Below are positions 28,829 to 38,800 of a stretch of DNA of 42,606 nucleotides, piece after piece. Each line of letters starts with the position of its first letter. Position 1 is the stretch's first letter. The notes beneath the pieces are model-generated. The model was not told the DNA's origin. It searched no databases and saw only the letters and a program-made list of their open reading frames with translations. Source of the DNA: Bacteroidota bacterium (lineage in GTDB: Bacteria; Bacteroidota; Rhodothermia; Rhodothermales; Bin80); NCBI GenBank assembly GCA_028873925.1, contig JAPPNA010000102.1, positions 1 through 42,606 on the forward strand, given 5' to 3'. A program made the translations under genes and the position numbers.

Positions 28829-30229
28829 GTGACAACGGTCACTGATAAATCTGTAACCCTGCCAGTGGGCGATGAACCTCCCCTGGTGACCGGGAATCTG
28901 GGATTCCACGATATCACCCAACTCGTTTCCTATCACACGGAGAAGCGTCCGCCCTCCGCCTGGTATATGGCATTTGCGGTGTCTTCCACCCTCCTGGCGG
29001 TGCTGCTGGTTCTGATTGCCTACCTGTTCTGGAACGGTATCGGAGTCTGGGGCAACAACAACCCGGTGGGCTGGGGCTGGCCGATCGTGAACTTCGTCTT
29101 CTGGGTGGGCATCGGTCACGCGGGGACTTTGATTTCCGCGATCCTGTTCCTGTTCCGACAGCGCTGGCGCACCGCAATCAACCGCAGTGCCGAAGCCATG
29201 ACACTGTTTGCGGTCATCTGTGCGCTGCTGTTTCCGACGATCCACGTCGGCCGCGTCTGGGTGATCTACTGGACGCTGCCGCTGCCCAACCAGATGGAAA
29301 TGTGGCCGCAGTTCAAGAGCCCCCTGCTCTGGGACGTGTTTGCCGTCAGTGTCTACTTCACCGTCTCGCTCATCTTCTGGTATGTGGGGCTCGTGCCGGA
29401 TGTGGCAACGCTGCGTGACCGTGCGCGGTCAATCTGGCGCCGGCGCATCATGGGCTTTTTATCATTGGGGTGGACCGGAGCCAACCGCCACTGGCGCAAT
29501 TACGAGAAAACCTACCTGCTGCTTGCCGCCCTGGCTACGCCCCTGGTGCTGAGTGTGCACTCGGTGGTGTCGTTTGACTTTGCGATCAGCATTATCCCGG
29601 GGTGGCATACCACCATATTCCCGCCCTACTTCGTCGCGGGTGCCATCTTTTCGGGCTTCGCGATGGTGATGACGCTGCTGATCATTGCACGCAGGGTCTA
29701 CAACATCCAGAATATCATCACGATGAACCATCTGGAAAAGATGGCGATCATTATTCTGGTCACCGGAACCATGGTGGGCTTTGCCTACATCACGGAGTTC
29801 TTTATCGCGTGGTACTCGCAGGTGGAGTACGAACAGTACGCGTTCCTGAACCGGGCGACCGGTCCGTACGCATGGGCTTATTGGACGATGATGTCCTGCA
29901 ACCTGCTGTTCCCCCAGTTCTTCTGGATCAAGCGGTTGAGGCGCAGCATTCCGTTTCTGTTCGTGACCTCCATTATCGTCAATATCGGGATGTGGTTTGA
30001 GCGGTTTGTCATCACCGTAATCAGCCTCCACCGCGACTTTCTGCCTTCCAGTTGGGATTATTTCAATCCGACGATCGTGGATGTCCTGACGCTTGCCGGA
30101 TCGTTCGGCCTGTTTTTGACGCTGTTCCTGCTGTTTTTGCGGTTCCTGCCCATGGTGGCCATGGCGGAAGTTAAGGTGGTCCTTCCGGAAAGTGATCCGC
30201 ATTTCTATGACAAGGAGGACCATGATTAA
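28829..30229 (+). CDS. actC: ACIII subunit C, NrfD-like quinol-binding membrane protein
   Basis: A 466-residue polytopic protein of the NrfD/PsrC type with about ten membrane segments; such subunits hold the menaquinol site. The N-terminal [15 protein letters not shown] and later [12 protein letters not shown] and PTIHVGRVW segments are typical of ActC. The start is GTG at 28829, 27 nt after actB. Its end overlaps the actD start by 8 nt. Confidence 0.94.
   Translation: MTTVTDKSVTLPVGDEPPLVTGNLGFHDITQLVSYHTEKRPPSAWYMAFAVSSTLLAVLLVLIAYLFWNGIGVWGNNNPVGWGWPIVNFVFWVGIGHAGTLISAILFLFRQRWRTAINRSAEAMTLFAVICALLFPTIHVGRVWVIYWTLPLPNQMEMWPQFKSPLLWDVFAVSVYFTVSLIFWYVGLVPDVATLRDRARSIWRRRIMGFLSLGWTGANRHWRNYEKTYLLLAALATPLVLSVHSVVSFDFAISIIPGWHTTIFPPYFVAGAIFSGFAMVMTLLIIARRVYNIQNIITMNHLEKMAIIILVTGTMVGFAYITEFFIAWYSQVEYEQYAFLNRATGPYAWAYWTMMSCNLLFPQFFWIKRLRRSIPFLFVTSIIVNIGMWFERFVITVISLHRDFLPSSWDYFNPTIVDVLTLAGSFGLFLTLFLLFLRFLPMVAMAEVKVVLPESDPHFYDKEDHD
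30212..30218 (+). promoter_or_regulatory. AAGGAGG ribosome-binding site selecting the actD start
   Basis: A strong AAGGAGG lies inside the end of actC, 3 nt before the ATG at 30222. It favours that ATG over an upstream start at 30192 in the same frame. The short spacing is somewhat tight. Confidence 0.5.
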
Positions 30230-30842
30230 GCGGCTGCTGTGGCGCATTAAGGCATCGATGGGGATCTATGAGACCCGTCCCGGCGAGATCTGTGGGCTGC
30301 TGGCGGAATATCCCCACCCCGGTGCCCTGCTAAAGGCAGCCCAGGCCGTGCATGCGTCCGGATACAGGCACTTTGACACGCACAGTCCGTTCCCGATACA
30401 CGGCATGGACAAGGCTATGGGGTTGGGCCAGTCCAAGGTGGGCTACATCACCCTCGGCGGCGGTTTGGCCGGGCTGGCGCTGGCCACCTGGCTACAGTGG
30501 TGGACCTCAGCGGTGGATTATCCGATCAACATCAGCGGCAAGCCGTTTTTTGCGATCGAGCCCTCAATCCCCATCATGTTTGAGCTGACCGTACTGCTGT
30601 CGGCGCTGGCGGCGGTAACCGGAATGCTGCTGCTCAACGGACTGCCCCGGCCCTATAATCCGCTGTTTTATTCGTCTGAATTCCAGCGGGTTACCGATGA
30701 TGCATTTTTCCTCCATATTGCGGCGAGTGACCCTTCATTTGACCAGGAAGGCACTGAACTTATGCTGCGGGAATTAGGCGCACTCAATGTGGAGGCCATC
30801 CACGACCACGGCTATTCGGAACTTCACTCGGCCACTTCATGA
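30222..30842 (+). CDS. actD: ACIII subunit D (DUF3341 membrane protein)
   Basis: 206 residues from the ATG at 30222. The N-terminal cytoplasmic part contains [16 protein letters not shown] and the [19 protein letters not shown] stretch typical of the DUF3341 family. Two membrane segments follow (around [17 protein letters not shown] and the [17 protein letters not shown] region). ActD is a small membrane subunit of ACIII, thought to help proton handling near ActC. It overlaps actC by 8 nt and actE by 4 nt. Confidence 0.92.
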   Translation: MIKRLLWRIKASMGIYETRPGEICGLLAEYPHPGALLKAAQAVHASGYRHFDTHSPFPIHGMDKAMGLGQSKVGYITLGGGLAGLALATWLQWWTSAVDYPINISGKPFFAIEPSIPIMFELTVLLSALAAVTGMLLLNGLPRPYNPLFYSSEFQRVTDDAFFLHIAASDPSFDQEGTELMLRELGALNVEAIHDHGYSELHSATS

Positions 30843-31441
30843 GACGCATCGGCTGGCTCCTAACGGTTGCGGTGCTGATGGCCGGGTGTCGGGGCACGCT
30901 CAAGGAATCTCCGCCCATCCATATTAATCCCAACATGGATGCCATGGAGCGGTTTGAAGCGCAGGAGGCGAACGAGTTCTTTGCTGACGGCCGGGCCATG
31001 CGGCCTCCGGTACCGGGCACCGTTGCGCGGGGACTGCTGAAGGAAGATGTGGCATTTCATACCGGACGACAGTCGGATGGCAGCTATGTGGAGGTCATGC
31101 CGATTCCGTTTACCGTAGACTTGGCCCGGCGTGGACAGGAACGCTATGATATTTATTGCGCGGTCTGTCACGGCGTGGCCGGAGATGGCCAGGGCATCGT
31201 GATGACCGGCGGCTACGGATTTGCACCGATCGGCTATCACAATGACCGGTTGCGTGCCATTGAAGATGGCTATCTCTATGAAGTCATCGCACGCGGCGTT
31301 CGAACCATGCCCGCGTATGCCCAGCAGATTCCCGTGGCGGACCGTTGGGCGATTGTCGCTTACGTCCGGGCATTGCAGCGCAGTCAGAATGCCGGTGCAA
31401 ACGATATACCGGAAGACATTCTTCCGGACAACCTGCCCTGA
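30839..31441 (+). CDS. actE: ACIII subunit E, monoheme cytochrome c lipoprotein
   Basis: A 200-residue protein with a lipoprotein signal ending in LMAGC and one heme-c motif, CAVCH, at residues 107-111. A later MPAYAQQI holds a likely methionine ligand. ActE is the monoheme cytochrome through which ACIII can pass electrons to the oxidase. The start overlaps the actD stop (ATGA). Confidence 0.93.
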   Translation: MRRIGWLLTVAVLMAGCRGTLKESPPIHINPNMDAMERFEAQEANEFFADGRAMRPPVPGTVARGLLKEDVAFHTGRQSDGSYVEVMPIPFTVDLARRGQERYDIYCAVCHGVAGDGQGIVMTGGYGFAPIGYHNDRLRAIEDGYLYEVIARGVRTMPAYAQQIPVADRWAIVAYVRALQRSQNAGANDIPEDILPDNLP

Positions 31442-31449
31442 ATCACCGA

Positions 31450-32721
31450 ATGTCTGACACCCTCCAGCGAAGCTCGCTGCTTACGGCTCTCGTAGATCCG
31501 GTAGCCCCCACCACGGTCGGGGACCATGCCTATACCGGAGGCAGCCGCGGCGTACTGATTCTGACGCTCATCGGGATCGCGCTGCTGTCGGTCAGCCTTG
31601 TAGTGGGCTTCAGCGAGCCCTTAAGGGAACAGTTTTACTTCTCCTACCTGATCGGGTGGACCTTCTGCCTGTCTCTGGCGCTCGGATCACTTTTTGCGGT
31701 CATGATCAAACATCTGGTGCGCGCGCACTGGATCGTGGCTCTGCGGCGGATACCTGAAGCGGCGGCGGCATCGTTCCCGCTTTTGGCTATCCTGTTCATT
31801 CCGATCCTGATCGGCCTGTTTGATGCGCACGGTCCGTATCACCACTGGGCGGTGGAGGGAATTGCTGATCCCGCCGACTCCCACTATGACGAGATCCTTG
31901 CCGGCAAAGTCGCTTATCTGAACCGGCCCTTTTTTCTGATCCGGATTGCCCTTTACTTTACCCTTTGGACCTTCATCGCGGGGCGCCTGTGGTGGCTTTC
32001 GCTGCTCCAGGATACCACACGGAATGCCGGAATCTCAGCGCGCCAGCGCCATTTGAGTGCCTGGGGCATACCGGTGACCGGTGTCACGACCGCCTTTGCG
32101 AGCTTTGACATTCTGATGTCTCTGGACCCGCACTGGTTTTCGACGATTTTCGGGGTCTATTTCTTCTCCGGTGCCTTTATGGCCGCATTCGCATTTGTCG
32201 CGCTCTGCCTGATGATCCTGCAGCGCGGCGGGATGCTGAGGGGTGTGGTAACTGCCGAGCATTATCATGATCTGGGTAAGCTCATGTTCGGGTTTGTAGT
32301 GTTCTGGGCCTACATTGCCTTCAGCCAGTACATGCTGTACTGGTACGGCGGTATCCCGGAAGAAACGGTCTGGTTTAAGCACCGGCTTGAGCACGGCTGG
32401 GAGACACATAGTGCCGTCCTTCTGGTGGGCCACTTTATCCTGCCCTTTATCCTGCTGCTGCCGCGCGCGGTCAAGCGCATCCCGCTGCTGTTGGGCATCA
32501 TGGCCGTGTGGCTGCTGGTTATGCAGTGGTTTGATCTTCACTGGCTGGCGATGCCGGTGCTGCATGGGGACCATGCCATGTTTCACTGGCTTGACATAGT
32601 ATGCTGGGCTGCCCTGGTGTGCGTATTCTGCGGGGCCATGTTCTGGCGACTTAGCCGCCATTCCATTGTCTGTTCGGGTGATCCGCAATTGGGCAAATCC
32701 CTGCGCTTTGAAAACGTTTGA
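31450..32721 (+). CDS. actF: ACIII subunit F, NrfD-like membrane protein
   Basis: 423 residues from the ATG at 31450. The frame is open from 31345, but that part overlaps actE in another phase. About ten membrane segments are present. It is the ActC-like second NrfD-type subunit; segments such as AHWIVALRRIPEAAAASFP and FDILMSLDPHWFSTIFG are typical of ActF. It starts 8 nt after actE. Confidence 0.93.
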   Translation: MSDTLQRSSLLTALVDPVAPTTVGDHAYTGGSRGVLILTLIGIALLSVSLVVGFSEPLREQFYFSYLIGWTFCLSLALGSLFAVMIKHLVRAHWIVALRRIPEAAAASFPLLAILFIPILIGLFDAHGPYHHWAVEGIADPADSHYDEILAGKVAYLNRPFFLIRIALYFTLWTFIAGRLWWLSLLQDTTRNAGISARQRHLSAWGIPVTGVTTAFASFDILMSLDPHWFSTIFGVYFFSGAFMAAFAFVALCLMILQRGGMLRGVVTAEHYHDLGKLMFGFVVFWAYIAFSQYMLYWYGGIPEETVWFKHRLEHGWETHSAVLLVGHFILPFILLLPRAVKRIPLLLGIMAVWLLVMQWFDLHWLAMPVLHGDHAMFHWLDIVCWAALVCVFCGAMFWRLSRHSIVCSGDPQLGKSLRFENV

Positions 32722-32724
32722 TTC

Positions 32725-33066
32725 ATGGCTAACCCGTCACAGCCAGGTGCGCGGCCTGCTGTTCAGCACGAGGCTGTTGATGCGCGGCCCATATTGAGCT
32801 TTGTGGTGCTGGTCTTGCTGGGCATGGGGCTGGCGGTCTGGCTCTCCACATTCTGGTTCAAGGCCGAAAATGATCGGGTACGAATGCGCGCCGCCATGGA
32901 ATCCCGATATCCTGAGCTGGAGCGTCTGGAGGTAGCCGGGCGGTCACTGCTGGGACGGTATGCGCTACAGCCTGACAGCAGTTACCTCATCCCGATTGAC
33001 CGGGCCATAGATCTCTTGGCAGGGGAATATCCGACTGATTCATTGTTCACCTCGGAGATGCCCTGA
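32725..33066 (+). CDS. Small single-span membrane protein of the ACIII/caa3 operon
   Basis: 113 residues: a short cytoplasmic start, one membrane helix (about residues 22-44, ILSFVVLVLLGMGLAVWL), then a periplasmic tail ending in a segment with SSYLIPIDRAIDLLAGEYP. A similar short protein with a YxIPIDRA-like motif occurs in related ACIII/oxidase clusters, as far as I recall. The function is not established; a role in assembly or complex contact is inferred from location. It lies 3 nt after actF and overlaps the SCO gene by one base. Confidence 0.8.
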   Translation: MANPSQPGARPAVQHEAVDARPILSFVVLVLLGMGLAVWLSTFWFKAENDRVRMRAAMESRYPELERLEVAGRSLLGRYALQPDSSYLIPIDRAIDLLAGEYPTDSLFTSEMP

Positions 33067-33854
33067 TGACTGCCCGGTTTGTTGTACTGATTGGGCTGCT
33101 GAGCATGCCTGCGTCTGGACAGGTCAAGCAGCAGGCCGAGCGTGTCTACGAGGATGTCGGACTCACTCCCCGGCTGGGCCATACCATTCCGCTGGACCTT
33201 ACCTTTACCGGATCGGATGGCCGGGAGGTGACCCTTCGCGAAGTCTTCGGTCAGCAGCGCCCAGTGGTGCTGACGTTTGTCTATCACACCTGCCCTATGC
33301 TCTGCTCACTGCTGCTGGACGGGGTGACCCGCGCACTGAAGGACATTCCCTTCACGCCCGGGCTGGACTATGAACTGGTAACGGTGTCCTTTGGAGCCGA
33401 CGATACCCCAGAGTCCGCCGCGCACCAGCGAGAGCGCTACCTCAGACAACTGGATCGATCCAATGCGGACTGGCGCTTTTTGACCGGAAGCGAATCTGCC
33501 GTTTATTCACTTACCCAATCTGTAGGTTTTGCGTACAAGTGGGTGGAAGAGCAGCAGGAATATGCACATCCTGCGGCCGTCGTTTTTCTTAGCGATTCCG
33601 GTACAATCACCCGTTACCTTCCAGACTTTGCGCCGCAGACACGTGATGTACGCGCGTCAATCGTGGAATCATCGGAAGGCACCATCGGCACCCTGCTTGA
33701 CCGCGCCTTTCTGTTCTGTTTCCAGTTCGACCCGGCCCGCAATTCTTACGTCCTGGTTGCCACGCGGGCCATGCAGGTGGGGGGAGGCCTAACAGTCCTG
33801 GCGCTGCTTATGTCACTGGGGCTGTTGTGGAAACGGGAATTCAACCAGGCTTAA
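33066..33854 (+). CDS. SCO1/SenC-type copper chaperone
   Basis: A 262-residue protein with an N-terminal signal peptide, a thioredoxin-like fold, and the copper-binding CPMLC (CxxxC) at residues 76-80 with His168 (YAHPAAVVFL). SCO proteins insert copper into the CuA centre of subunit II. A second membrane helix near the C terminus (GGGLTVLALLMSLGLLW) anchors it in the membrane. It precedes coxB by 9 nt, which fits this job. Confidence 0.92.
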   Translation: MTARFVVLIGLLSMPASGQVKQQAERVYEDVGLTPRLGHTIPLDLTFTGSDGREVTLREVFGQQRPVVLTFVYHTCPMLCSLLLDGVTRALKDIPFTPGLDYELVTVSFGADDTPESAAHQRERYLRQLDRSNADWRFLTGSESAVYSLTQSVGFAYKWVEEQQEYAHPAAVVFLSDSGTITRYLPDFAPQTRDVRASIVESSEGTIGTLLDRAFLFCFQFDPARNSYVLVATRAMQVGGGLTVLALLMSLGLLWKREFNQA

Positions 33855-33863
33855 GACGCATCC

Positions 33864-34796
33864 ATGGGGGATCAGGGAACTGTCTGGCTGCCTGAAGCGG
33901 CTTCCACCGTAGCGGGGGATGTGGACGCGTTGTTCTACTTCATCCTGTGGGTCAGCACGATCCTATTTATCGGTGTGATCGGCACGATGGTGCTGTTTGC
34001 CTGGAGGTTCCGCAGGCGCAGCAGTCAGGACCGCCCGCAGCCGGTGCGTGAGAACAAGCTCATTGAAGCCTCATGGATAGTTGTGCCGACCCTCCTGGTC
34101 GCTATTGTCTTTGTCTGGGGGTTCCGGGTGTTCCTGGAGCTGGGGATTGCCCCGCCCAACAGCTACGAAATCGATGTCCGCGCGCGCAAATGGAGCTGGC
34201 TCTTTGAATATTCCAGCGGGGCCCAGTCCAGCGAACTGCATGTACCGGTCCATCGGCCGGTAAAGCTGCGCATGATCAGTGAGGATGTGATCCACAGCTT
34301 TTTTGTGCCCGCGTTTCGGGTTAAGGCTGACGTGTTTGCCGGGCGATATTCCTACGTTTGGTTTGAAGCAACACGCCAGGACACCTTTGTTGTGGCGTGT
34401 GCGGAGTACTGCGGGATGGCCCATTCCCAGATGCTGACCCGGGTCGTGGTCCATTCTCAGGATGATTTTGAAAACTGGCTGGCGAATAACGCTGCGGATG
34501 CTGACATGACACCGGCTGAGCGCGGCGAGCGGCTGTACTCGCAGCAGGGCTGTTTTGCGTGCCACTCACTCGATGGCATCGAGCTCACCGGACCCTCCTT
34601 CCAGGGACTGGCGGGATCTACGCGGATGTTCACCGACGGAACTTCTGCCGAGGCGGATGCCAATTATCTGCGGCAGGCGATCGTCAATCCTGCCGCCGAA
34701 ATCGTCCAGGGATACGAAGCGCTCATGCCGGGTACATACAGCAGCCTGAGCGCAGCAGATCTTGACGCGCTTGTGGCCTTTATTGAAGCACAATAG
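33864..34796 (+). CDS. coxB: Cytochrome c oxidase subunit II with fused cytochrome c (caa3 type)
   Basis: 310 residues: two membrane helices, then a cupredoxin domain with CuA ligands His144 (VIHSFF) and C179-AEY-C183-GMAH187-SQM190, then a cytochrome c domain with CFACH at 230-234 and a likely Met ligand in ALMPG near the C terminus. The fusion defines a caa3 oxidase that receives electrons from ACIII without a separate soluble cytochrome. It starts 9 nt after SCO and is followed 2 nt later by coxA. Confidence 0.95.
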   Translation: MGDQGTVWLPEAASTVAGDVDALFYFILWVSTILFIGVIGTMVLFAWRFRRRSSQDRPQPVRENKLIEASWIVVPTLLVAIVFVWGFRVFLELGIAPPNSYEIDVRARKWSWLFEYSSGAQSSELHVPVHRPVKLRMISEDVIHSFFVPAFRVKADVFAGRYSYVWFEATRQDTFVVACAEYCGMAHSQMLTRVVVHSQDDFENWLANNAADADMTPAERGERLYSQQGCFACHSLDGIELTGPSFQGLAGSTRMFTDGTSAEADANYLRQAIVNPAAEIVQGYEALMPGTYSSLSAADLDALVAFIEAQ

Positions 34797-34798
34797 GC

Positions 34799-36436
34799 AT
34801 GCACGAAGGCTCATATCTAGGTGCCTCCCGGGGCCTCAAGTCGTGGCTGCTCACGACTGACCACAAGCGGATTGGTATTCTCTATGCGGTGGCTATCGCG
34901 GCCTTTTTCCTGTTGGGCGGCATCCTGGCCATTCTGGTGCGCACCGAGCTGACCGCGCCAGGGGAGACGGTCTTCGGACAGGATCAGTACAACCAGCTCT
35001 TCACCCTACACGGGGTGGTAATGGTTTTTCTGGTCATCATCCCGGGAATTCCGGGCATTCTGGGCAACTTTGTGCTGCCGATTCAGATCGGCGCAAAGGA
35101 TGTGGCCTTCCCCCGGTTGAATCTGGCCAGCTGGTACATCTTTATGGCCGGGGCCGTATTGGCCGTGCTGGGCTGGCTGCTGGTCGGCAAAGTTGACACC
35201 GGTTGGACCTTTTACACGCCCTACTCCAGCGGCGCATCCAATGCCGTGCTCTGGCTGACCTCCGCCGTATTCGTGGCGGGATTTGCCTCGATCTTCACAG
35301 GGCTGAACTTTATCGTTACAGTCCACAAGATGCGGGCTCCGGGCATGACCTGGAACCGGCTGCCGCTTTTTGTGTGGGCCATTTACGCCACCGCTATCGT
35401 CCAGGTCCTGGCCACCCCGGTGATCGGCATTACTATGGTGCTGCTGTTTTTGGAGAAACTGCTTCAAATCGGCATTTTCGATCCGGCTCTGGGCGGTGAT
35501 CCGGTGCTGTTCCAGCACTTTTTCTGGTTCTACAGTCATCCGGCGGTGTACATCATGATTCTGCCCGCCATGGGCATTATCAGTGATCTGATGGGCACCT
35601 TCTCCCGGCAGCAGGTATCGGGCTACACATTTATCGCGCTCTCGTCGGTGGCGATTGCGTTTTTGGGCTTTTTGGTGTGGGGCCACCACATGTTCGTGGC
35701 CGGGCAGAGTGCCCTGTCGTCGATCATCTTCTCAATGCTCACTTTTCTGATCGGCATTCCCACCGGCATCAAGGTGTTCAACTGGGTGGCCACCATGTAC
35801 AAGGGGTCCGTGTGGTTGCAGACCCCGATGCTGTATGCGCTGATGTTTCTGTTTCTGTTCACGATCGGCGGGCTGACCGGAATCATGGTCGGTGTACTGG
35901 CGGTGGATGTACACCTGCACGACACGTATTTCGTGGTGGCGCACTTTCATTATGTGATGATGGGCGGCGCATTGATCGGTCTGATCGGGGGGCTGCACTA
36001 CTGGTGGCCGAAGATTACCGGTCGCCTGTACAATGAAACCGCCGGCCGCATTGCGGCCGTGCTGGTGTTTATCGGCTTCAATCTGACGTTTTTCACGCAG
36101 TTCATACTGGGCAGCCGAGGCATGCCCCGCCGCTACCATGACTACAGCGCGCTGATGGATGTAATGCCGGAGGCGGCCATGCTGAATTTGGCCTCCAGCC
36201 TGGGATCTTATATCCTGGCGGCGGGCCTGGTGATGATTCTGGTGTACGCGCTGCATTCACTTTTCAGGGGCAAATTGGCATCAGCCAACCCATGGGGTGC
36301 CTGCACTTTGGAGTGGACACACACGGGTCCGGTGCCGGATGCGCACAACTTTCATGAGACACCGCTGGTCACCCGCGGGCCGTATGATTTTCATCTGGCC
36401 GATGATGTGTTCGGTTCTGACGAGGAAGATTCGTAG
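34799..36436 (+). CDS. coxA: Cytochrome c oxidase subunit I (A2-type)
   Basis: 545 residues, about 12-13 membrane helices. Heme and CuB ligands are visible: His71 (LFTLHG), His247 within [11 protein letters not shown], His296-His297 (WGHHMF) and His382/His384 (VAHFHYVM). At residues 245-251 the motif reads YSHPAVY, without the glutamate of A1 oxidases; the Tyr-Ser pair is the A2-type proton-channel signature known from R. marinus and other caa3 oxidases. It reduces oxygen to water and pumps protons. Tight spacing to coxB and coxC. Confidence 0.97.
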   Translation: MHEGSYLGASRGLKSWLLTTDHKRIGILYAVAIAAFFLLGGILAILVRTELTAPGETVFGQDQYNQLFTLHGVVMVFLVIIPGIPGILGNFVLPIQIGAKDVAFPRLNLASWYIFMAGAVLAVLGWLLVGKVDTGWTFYTPYSSGASNAVLWLTSAVFVAGFASIFTGLNFIVTVHKMRAPGMTWNRLPLFVWAIYATAIVQVLATPVIGITMVLLFLEKLLQIGIFDPALGGDPVLFQHFFWFYSHPAVYIMILPAMGIISDLMGTFSRQQVSGYTFIALSSVAIAFLGFLVWGHHMFVAGQSALSSIIFSMLTFLIGIPTGIKVFNWVATMYKGSVWLQTPMLYALMFLFLFTIGGLTGIMVGVLAVDVHLHDTYFVVAHFHYVMMGGALIGLIGGLHYWWPKITGRLYNETAGRIAAVLVFIGFNLTFFTQFILGSRGMPRRYHDYSALMDVMPEAAMLNLASSLGSYILAAGLVMILVYALHSLFRGKLASANPWGACTLEWTHTGPVPDAHNFHETPLVTRGPYDFHLADDVFGSDEEDS

Positions 36437-36445
36437 ACAACTTAA

Positions 36446-37096
36446 ATGAGTCAGGCTGCAGGTACGCTGAAGCATTATTTCGTCACCTCTGAACAGCAGT
36501 TCGATGCGGCGAAAATGGGGATGTGGCTCTTTCTGGTCACGGAGATCCTGCTCTTCAGCGGCATGTTTGTGGCCTACGCCGTGTACCGCGCCTGGCATCC
36601 CGAAGTGTTCGCCCATGCCAGCGAACTTCTGGACTGGCGGCTGGGCGGGCTTAACACGCTGGTGTTGTTAGCTTCCAGCTTCACGGTGGCATTGTCCATC
36701 CATTTTGTCCAGAAGGGGCAGAACAGGAAGGTCGTGGTATTGCTCCTGATAACATTGTTGTGCGTGGCCATCTTCATGGTGATCAAGTACTTTGAGTACA
36801 CCGGCAAATTCGCTCACGGCATTTTCCCGGGGGCCGGTTATGCGCCCCACGGGGAGGCTTATGCCGAATACGACATCCCGTTTGCCCCGCAGTTTTTCAG
36901 CATCTACTTTATCATGACGGGCATCCACGGAGTCCATGTGCTGGTGGGCATGGGGCTGTTTGTGTGGCTGGTGACCCGTGTGGTTCGGGGGCATTTTTCG
37001 TCAGCCTGGTACACGCCCGTTGAGCTGACCGGATTGTACTGGCATCTGGTTGACATCATCTGGATCTTTCTTTTTCCGCTGCTCTATCTGATATAG
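36446..37096 (+). CDS. coxC: Cytochrome c oxidase subunit III
   Basis: 216 residues with the five to seven membrane helices of subunit III. Family segments include AAKMGMWLFLVTEILLFSGMF, FIMTGIHGVHVLVG and GLYWHLVDIIWIFLFPLLYL. It stabilises subunit I. It lies 9 nt after coxA and is followed by a single base, then the subunit IV gene. Confidence 0.95.
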   Translation: MSQAAGTLKHYFVTSEQQFDAAKMGMWLFLVTEILLFSGMFVAYAVYRAWHPEVFAHASELLDWRLGGLNTLVLLASSFTVALSIHFVQKGQNRKVVVLLLITLLCVAIFMVIKYFEYTGKFAHGIFPGAGYAPHGEAYAEYDIPFAPQFFSIYFIMTGIHGVHVLVGMGLFVWLVTRVVRGHFSSAWYTPVELTGLYWHLVDIIWIFLFPLLYLI

Positions 37097-37097
37097 T

Positions 37098-37733
37098 ATG
37101 GCCCAGGGTCATCACATTATTCCGATTCGGACGCTGGCGGTGGTGTTTGCCGTACTGGTGGCACTCACCATCATCACCGTGATTACCGCCCGGATCGAAC
37201 TGGGGGTGGCGAATGTGCCGCTCGCGCTGGCTATTGCCGGGTCCAAGGCCTTGCTGGTGGCGATAGTCTTCATGGCCCTGAAGTACGATAATCAGGTCAA
37301 TGTGCTGGTACTGTCTCTGGGCGTATTGTTTGCCGTGGTGTTTCTGTCGCTAACGCTGGCGGACACGGAGCTGCGCGGCGTGCTCGGCATTACGGACGCG
37401 GGCACTACGGTCATAGCTGTTGAGGCGGAGGAAGTGCTTCAGGAGGAGCCTGTTCCCGTCGCAGCCTACCAGGCACCCGAAGAGGTCTATCAGCGCTATT
37501 GCATCACCTGCCACTCACTGGATGGTACGGTAGGTGTTGGCCCGTCTCTGACGGGCCTTACTGACCGCCAGCCGCCGGATTCAATCCTGCAGTCCATTAT
37601 GGATCCGGACGTGATCGTTGTCAGCGGCTATACAGGTCTGGTGATGCAGGCCACCCTGAACGGCTTGGGCTTCTACACGAATGTCTCGGATGCCAGTGTG
37701 GATTCGCTGATTGCCTGGCTGGGCGACCAGTAG
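37098..37733 (+). CDS. Oxidase subunit IV fused to a cytochrome c domain
   Basis: 211 residues in two parts. The first about 100 residues hold three membrane helices of the small oxidase subunit IV (prokaryotic COX4) type (IRTLAVVFAVLVALTIITVI, then LALAIAGSKALLVAIVFMAL). The second part is a class I cytochrome c domain with CITCH at residues 135-139, a GVGPSLTGL segment, and a methionine in GLVMQATLNG. It is the last gene of the operon. This gives the oxidase two attached cytochrome c domains, one on subunit II and one here. The fusion is real unless a frameshift or assembly error joined two genes; the frame is continuous with no overlap of a second start. Confidence 0.88.
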   Translation: MAQGHHIIPIRTLAVVFAVLVALTIITVITARIELGVANVPLALAIAGSKALLVAIVFMALKYDNQVNVLVLSLGVLFAVVFLSLTLADTELRGVLGITDAGTTVIAVEAEEVLQEEPVPVAAYQAPEEVYQRYCITCHSLDGTVGVGPSLTGLTDRQPPDSILQSIMDPDVIVVSGYTGLVMQATLNGLGFYTNVSDASVDSLIAWLGDQ

Positions 37734-37764
37734 CCGGGCGACACTGTGCTGGGAGTATTGAGGG

Positions 37765-38800
37765 ACCGTACAGGAAGAGTGGCCCCGCACATGGATCGTA
37801 TCAAAAGGCGATGTGCTCGGTATAACGATTGTATGCGGTGAATCCGCACCGCATATTCTGTTGCATTAGAGATGCCCGAGGCCCACTGTGAATTGTGAAA
37901 CGCAACGGTCCAAGTTTCTGGATGGTTGTGTGTCTGGATTTTGCAAATTGAAACGCCGTACAGATGCCGGTGAAATTGAAGCTGACCACTCAATCAGGCC
38001 CTGCTGATGCCCGCAATTGACTGGATCACGATTAAGGGCTTCAAGAGCCTTGCGTCCATTGAACGGCTGCCGCTGCGCCAAATCAATATTCTCATCGGGG
38101 CGAACGGGGCCGGAAAATCCAATTTCATTGAGGCGCTTGATCTATTCCGAGCCACCATTAATGGCGAGCTCCTCCGGTTTGTGCTGCATGCAGGCGGAGC
38201 CGAGCCGTTACTCCACTTCGGAAAACGGAAGACTTCTGAGATTCATCTTCAATGGTCCCTCCAGGATGAGCGGATCCATTACGAAATTGAATTAGGGGTC
38301 AACCAGGGGAACATCCTGGAAATCCTTAAGGAAGTCTGCACCATCAACGGATTGGACGATCAAGGCCAGCCGCTGACCACCAGAATCAACCTGCCCAGCA
38401 CCAGTGCAGGAGTCAATTATCATCGCGACAGCTCTAAACCGGTAGCATCTGTGAGGGCCTACTTGGAAAAGATGTGGGTCTATCACTTTCACGACGCGGG
38501 TAATCTGTCGCCCATGAAAAACACGCCGAGGCTCCACGACAATCGGTTCTTACATGCCGATGGCGCTAATCTGGCAGCATTCCTGTATCTCCTCCGCGCA
38601 CGGTATGAACATGCTTATGATGCCATACGGTCCACGATACGGCTGGCAGTTCCGTTCCTGGAGGATTTCAAACTGGAACCGGTGAAGCTCAACCCCAACA
38701 CCATTAGGCTGGAATGGAGGCATCGAGGCTCGCGGCATTCGTTTGACATATCGTCCTTATCCGATGGTACCTTGCGCTTTATCGCGCTGGTCACATTGCT
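37765..38800 (+). repeat. Long direct repeat, copy A (5' flank plus first two thirds of ATPase)
   Basis: Nearly the same sequence is found at 40055-41122. It starts with ACCGTACAGGAAGAGTGGCC, runs through the upstream flank and about 265 codons of the ATPase. At the protein level there are only about eight differences in this stretch. Within the flank, copies differ by a replaced segment (about 49 nt here against about 81 nt in copy B). Identity drops sharply after 38800. Confidence 0.92.
37881..37921 (+). repeat. 41-nt direct repeat, copy 1
   Basis: Identical to 39550-39590 (begins GCCCACTGTGAATTGTGAAA). In copy A of the long repeat it replaces the segment found at the same place in copy B. 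The other occurrence forms the broken end of the first DUF4276 gene. Confidence 0.9.

Noticed and set aside
31345-31449. Upstream extension of actF
   Set aside because: It overlaps the end of actE in another phase and would put a charged tail before the membrane protein; ATG 31450 fits the family.
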